A stretch of 64,000 bases of DNA. It comes from Candolleomyces eurysporus. Taxonomy: Eukaryota; Basidiomycota; Agaricomycetes; Agaricales; Psathyrellaceae. Within the stretch, counting starts at the first letter, position 1, and every line of letters starts with the position of its first letter. The stretch spans positions 16,414-80,413 of the forward strand of contig JANBPK010001486.1 of NCBI GenBank assembly GCA_027579435.1. Direction: 5' to 3'. The notes beneath the pieces are model-generated. The model was not told the DNA's origin. It worked only from the letters and a program-made list of their open reading frames with translations, and ran no database searches. A program made the translations under genes and the position numbers. Shown piece after piece: positions 60,023 through 64,000 of the stretch.

Positions 60023-61449
60023 ATGACAACGCACAACCGAGAGAACGAAGCCCCTGGGAGCGCACGGGTCGCGCTTGGAAAGAGATCTCGGTCCGATGAC
60101 AATGAACGGCCCTTTGTCCTCGGTCCTACGAAGAAGTTGTAAGTCTCTCTGGAACATCCACAAGGGTCGATAATAATCCCACAAAATAGCGCCCGGACCG
60201 ATCCACTGGTGCACTACGGTCGACACATTGGCAGAACAATTCGTATGTTTTGTCGATTTGAGGCCTTGTTGGCTTCTGGGGTGAACCTTGAAACTGCAAT
60301 CAAGGCGGGAAGACTCACGCTTGACGATCTTGGAGAAGAGTAAGTCAAGATATCCTCTCTTCCGCTTCTCCAAGCTAATGTAAATAACACACAGGGACAG
60401 AAAGGAATATGAAATATTTCACGAGCTCCTTCGACTTGTTCCAGACCTCGAAGAACGAGTCTGGAACAAGGACGCGAATTCCAATGATATCTTGTACATC
60501 GCTACCATGGTAAGTGTTTACCGCTCAATCACAGTATCAACATTCATTGGTATGTCAAGCTCGCCAAAGGTGTGAGCGGAGCACGATCAGATGATACAAA
60601 GAGCTTGAAGAGCGCTATCATTGATCTAATCACCCCCAAAGGATCTGTCCTGACTCCGGCATTATCAAGGAATGTCAAGACAGATCGTGGATTCTTTCAT
60701 GTTACGACAGGGAAGTATCTATGCCCAACAGAGTTGGATTGGAATAACGAGGAGTAAGTTGGTTGAATTCATCTTTTGGTAATCGTGCTCATCCGATACA
60801 GAACAAGGAACGCTTTGCGATCTGGGAAAATCGTCACCACAGGCGATCAATGGCCCATTTTCCTCTATGATGCGCTCAGATACAACCCTGAGAACCCATG
60901 GGAAGGATTCATGAAGAGCAATGTGATGGTGTCTGTAAGTATGAGGTTCAATGTGTGGGCTTTCCTTTAGGACTCACATTTACGATGCCCGACAGGCCTA
61001 CAAACATATCTTCACCAGCCCAAGTTCGGTGGATGGTGAGCCGCGTGCGACACGATCTGGGAATGCCGCCATTCATGGAATGAAGCGCGTCACGCCTGGG
61101 TCCCTTGCATACGTGGCTACCTTGGTGCGCTTCTCCCTGACTTCGTCGCCCACCTTTTCTCGGACAGACAGAGTCACCGACAACGAGAGATTTTACAACC
61201 TAGTCCTTGAGGCTCTCGAGGACCCAGAAGAAGCAACAGAGGTTGACGCTCTCTTGGAATGGTGGGATAGGTAAGTCTATCATGAATTGTCCGCAGGAAT
61301 GAGCTAAGGAGTTGTCATTCAGGAAGATTTTTCCAAATATGATGCAAATCGCGTCCGGCTCCATTCCAAAGAACTCGGCTTTCGCACAGATGAAGGAGCG
61401 GCGTCAAAGGCTGATTCTGGGCGAGTCAGCCAACGGCGTGGCTGCTTGA
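60023..61449 (+). CDS. DUF6698-type protein
   Basis: Seven exons with regular GT..AG junctions encode MTTHNRENEAPGSARVALGK, then HYGRHIGRTIRMFCRFEALL, ETAIKAGRLTLDDLGEEDRK, FHELLRLVPDLEERVWNKD, GVSGARSDDTKSLKSAIIDL, LSRNVKTDRGFFHVTTGKYL, AYKHIFTSPSSVDGEPRATR and SGNAAIHGMKRVTPGSLAYV, ending GESANGVAA. This order is that of the agaricomycete family I know as DUF6698, which occurs in many copies per genome and often near transposons. Its function is unknown. All exons are in frame with no stop or frameshift, so the gene looks intact and perhaps recently active. The leader is pyrimidine rich. Confidence 0.75.
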
Positions 61450-61939
61450 TGCTTCAACAACCTCATTCTGAGATCTGAGCACCTGATACCTATCTTGACG
61501 TTGTTGGCCACTTGGGTCCTCATCGGAATCGTGTACATAATAAGCCTCGCAGGCTGATTCAATACAACTCCCCACCCCTACTTGCCCCTTCCAAATTTCT
61601 GATCGGAGCAGGAACATTCAGATTTGAATCCAAAAGGGGAAGATGCCTTGTGGGCTCCGCATTGAGTCCTGTGCGGGGATGATCTTTTGTCTATAGTCGG
61701 TAGTCGGGAAGGCCTTTGATTGAGTTGTCTGAAGGGGGCTATATTTTGTCACCGGCGGAGAATGTTGCCCTCGTTGTTGCAGACCCCATGCCTCAATGTC
61801 CCCATGGATCGGCAACTGGACCGGAAAAACGAATACATGTGGTGGAATACAAGATTACAGTTTAGTACAACATAGATTGTATCTGAGTCGAAAGGAGTGC
61901 TGGAGATGAAAGGGGTTTATTCAATGAGGTTAGACGGTT

Positions 61940-62405
61940 CTACAACTCCTGTTCTTGGAAGATACGGAAGGCTGCCGAATGTATTTCATCTTGAAGCTCT
62001 TGGACTGCCTCCGACTGGCCGGTTTCAGCAAAGTAGTCGGAGAGATGGCGCAGTTGTGCGTTGGACCAGTTATATAACTCTATATTTGTCTCCAGCTGTT
62101 TCTCGCTTAGAGCGAGGACATAAGATACGTGGGCGTGGTATTCAGCTGCACGTTGGATTGCAAATTGAGGGGAGACCTGGGCAATTCGTGGCATCTCGCG
62201 TGATCTTGTCGACTCTGCTTCAGGTGGAACTGGTGGAAGTTGCAGGGGAACTGCAGCGGGAGTAACCTCATCACGTTGCCGCCGTTGTTTTTGCTTGCCC
62301 TAGTACAGACGCTCTTAGTTTGCTGAAGNAAAAAAAAGCCATTCCACTAATCACCAAAAGGGCGGCAAGTGGGCCTCCGTGAGTTATGGAAAAGAAACTT
62401 GACAT
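61940..62405 (-). CDS. Small unknown protein, helical C-terminus
   Basis: My model: exon 1 MSSFFSITHGGPLAALL from 62405, an intron of about 62 nt containing the T-run and N at 62329, then GKQKQRRQRDEVTPAAVPLQ and QVSPQFAIQRAAEYHAHVSY. It ends ELQDEIHSAAFRIFQEQEL at 61940. Both exons are phase 0. The C-terminal 70 residues look fully helical. It lies head to tail against the DUF6698 gene and shares its accessory surroundings. No family is recognised. Confidence 0.45.
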
Positions 62406-62589
62406 GTTAAAGAGAATTGATAATGAAGGACTGGCCAGGGGTCAACGACTTGGATGGGAAGTTGGTGGAGGTTCAAGGGAAAACTGAATATGGGTCTTTC
62501 CTTCGAGCCCCTCCCCTTTGTTGACCTTTGTTTGGACTCTAGTTGACGGACGAATGAAACAGTTCATGAAGGTTCGGTTTGGTGCATGG

Positions 62590-62659
62590 TGCTTGATGAA
62601 AATCGGGCAGGTCAATCGCGTCAATAAAGGAAACCCCATTCCCCGATTTTCATCAAGCA
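62590..62659. repeat. 18-bp perfect inverted repeat (hairpin)
   Basis: TGCTTGATGAAAATCGGG at 62590-62607 is matched by its exact complement at 62642-62659, with a 34-bp loop. It lies just outside the small minus-strand gene. Confidence 0.85.
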
Positions 62660-62665
62660 TACCGT

Positions 62666-62805
62666 AGGGATTCGCATACCATCATTTGAAATAAACCCTC
62701 GGCACAACATCGCGCCAGCCAGCAGGGATTCGTATTGAAATAAACTCTCGGCATGACATTGTGCCAGCCTGAACATGCCAGCAGACAGGGGGATTCACAT
62801 ACCGT
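62666..62805. repeat. Imperfect tandem repeat, about 55-60 bp units
   Basis: Two and a half units share GGGATTCGCATACC or GGGATTCGTATTG, then TGAAATAAAC, CTCGGCAC or CTCGGCAT, and GCCAGCC. The third copy (GGGGATTCACATACC) is partial. Confidence 0.65.
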
Positions 62806-62946
62806 CCCAATTGGTTGATTTTTTTTTTCCAATTGATGAATCCGATATCCACTGGACATGTTCCCTGACTGGTATCGTACGTACTCAAGACGTACTCAAG
62901 ACATACAGCTTTGACTTGGGAACAACTCAATTTGGCGAAGAAGACG

Positions 62947-62953
62947 TATAAAG
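62947..62953 (+). promoter_or_regulatory. TATA box of the right-edge gene
   Basis: GACGTATAAAGTCAG, 57 bp upstream of the ATG at 63010 and followed by a pyrimidine-rich leader. Confidence 0.55.
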
Positions 62954-63009
62954 TCAGTCCCTTGACGTTTCATCCCTTACCTTCTTTTCTCATTCCTACC
63001 CTCTTTTTC

Positions 63010-64000
63010 ATGGATTATCCCGACTTTCCAACCTCTCCAATCTCTCCAGCCGACTCAGTCAGATCCTTTAATTATCCGACTGTACTGCCCATCGCTAGCA
63101 TTCGCAACTTACCTCCAGCTAGGCCTGGGGAGGTCACAGTGCTTATTGGGCGAACATCAACCCTTGTGACTCAGGGCGGTGACTCTGCGTTAGGCCTAGC
63201 TTCGCCATGGGCTGCTCCTCCCAAAAGCGGCATCCCCCGGGTGCCATCGTATGCACACCATCCAAGGGAGACGGCCGAATCCGTGGATCTTAGTTTGGTA
63301 GGTCATCCTTGTCAAAGATTGTGCCCAATCTCACATCCATTATTCCAGATCTCAACGGAATCTTCTTCGAGCGTACCTTCTTCAAGTGCACCTTCCCATG
63401 GAAGTTCACTCTTCTATCAACCCACTCACCCCTCTTCCTCATCCCAATTATCTTCCTGTTCTCAACCTATCTTTTCTCATTCGTCATCGTTGTCGGTTGC
63501 TTCAAGGCCTCATGCTAAGCCCTATGCTGTGCACCGTTTACAACGGCTTCACGAGCCTCAAGGTTCAACGTCCCTCCCTCAGCTTGGGACCTACCAATTG
63601 CGGCCCAGTCCCTCATCAAGCAGGGGGTCCGTTCAAAAGGATGGTTGGTTCTCAAGAATCCGCAGCAGGTTCCGCTCGGACAACTTGAATGATACCGCTG
63701 TCAGAGTGCACAACCGAGCCCGCGGTCCTGAATTCGAGATTGATCCACTGCCACCCCACGTCGACTTTGCTGTCCCCCCCACCGCCGGAGTACACAACCA
63801 AACCCGTGGCCGCGAATTCGAGATCAATCCGCTGCCACCCTGCGTTGACTTCCCTCGCCCCTGCCCCCTGCCCCTCCCGGCGGCCTTTGCCCCTCCTGGC
63901 GGCTTTGCCCCTCCTGCCCCTCTTGGCGGCTTTGCCGCCGCCGTCCCTCCCGATGGCTTTGCTCAGGCCAGTGCCCCTTTTGATGGCTTTGCCGCCGGGG
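63010..64000 (+). CDS. Disordered Pro/Ser-rich repeat protein (3' truncated by window edge)
   Basis: Exon 1 starts MDYPDFPTSPISPADSVRSF and ends near ESVDLSLV. An intron (GTAGGT about 63297 to CAG about 63348) leads to a Ser-rich segment and then two similar repeats, VHNRARGPEFEIDPLPPHVD and VHNQTRGREFEINPLPPCVD. These are followed by Gly-Gly-Phe-Ala-Pro-Pro-type short repeats (GGFAPP, GGFAAA, DGFAQA, DGFAAG) to the window edge. The composition is that of an intrinsically disordered protein. It resembles the N-terminal regions of some basidiomycete retroelement or hypothetical proteins, but no domain is visible within the window. Confidence 0.5.
   Translation, partial: MDYPDFPTSPISPADSVRSFNYPTVLPIASIRNLPPARPGEVTVLIGRTSTLVTQGGDSALGLASPWAAPPKSGIPRVPSYAHHPRETAESVDLSLVGHPCQRLCPISHPLFQISTESSSSVPSSSAPSHGSSLFYQPTHPSSSSQLSSCSQPIFSHSSSLSVASRPHAKPYAVHRLQRLHEPQGSTSLPQLGTYQLRPSPSSSRGSVQKDGWFSRIRSRFRSDNLNDTAVRVHNRARGPEFEIDPLPPHVDFAVPPTAGVHNQTRGREFEINPLPPCVDFPRPCPLPLPAAFAPPGGFAPPAPLGGFAAAVPPDGFAQASAPFDGFAAG

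Noticed and set aside
1..64000. CRISPR arrays, bacterial operons, riboswitches, rRNA genes
   Set aside because: No regular spacer-repeat arrays or rRNA cores were seen, and the gene structure is eukaryotic throughout.

Overview
This window is fungal nuclear DNA, most likely from a mushroom-forming basidiomycete (Agaricomycetes). The reasons are dense short GT..AG introns of about 45-90 bp, STAND/NACHT NLR-type ATPases, a Plavaka-type (CACTA-like) transposon, a DUF6698-type gene and a LINE remnant with a PVGDG..IPTL signature. The species cannot be named from the sequence.

Layout. 1-12 kb is a conserved core: the 3' part of ALG2 (+), a DOPA 4,5-dioxygenase-family gene (+), a secreted chitin deacetylase (-), an unresolved or broken gene (-), PRPP synthetase (-) and glutamate 5-kinase (-). 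12.8-13.8 kb holds an MFS transporter relic. 14-26 kb is a cluster of three paralogous NACHT genes (one +, two -). All three share the same four-exon structure and a short exon-1 motif. Between them lie an intron-containing tRNA-Gly(GCC), a PL14-type secreted polysaccharide lyase, and a degenerate tandem duplication of the lyase/NLR junction. 26.6-28.8 kb is a class I histone deacetylase.

29.7-35.6 kb is a complete 5.9-kb DNA transposon with 16-bp perfect terminal inverted repeats and a perfect 8-bp target duplication. It carries a P-element/THAP9-like transposase that ends in a PHD finger, and it splits a host reading frame that would be continuous without it. 35.7-40.3 kb has no gene I can support. 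40.4-49 kb contains a hypothetical gene, a LINE fragment, a Plavaka transposase and a small coiled-coil gene.

49-63 kb is an accessory, probably transposon-related region. It holds a large protein of unknown function with one internal TGA, an array of six TTCGA-N3-TCGAA palindromes in its upstream region, a predicted 2OG-Fe(II) dioxygenase resembling the fungal TET/JBP class with a large unknown ORF just downstream, and a cysteine-containing unknown gene. A DUF6698 gene, a small unknown gene and, at the right edge, a disordered repeat protein complete it.

One technical point affects the whole annotation. Single Ns sit beside homopolymer runs throughout. In six coding cases deleting the N restores one continuous frame, and five further homopolymer runs of 8-11 nt also need exactly one base fewer. 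The apparent frameshifts are therefore most likely one-base over-calls rather than gene decay, and several genes that look broken are probably intact.
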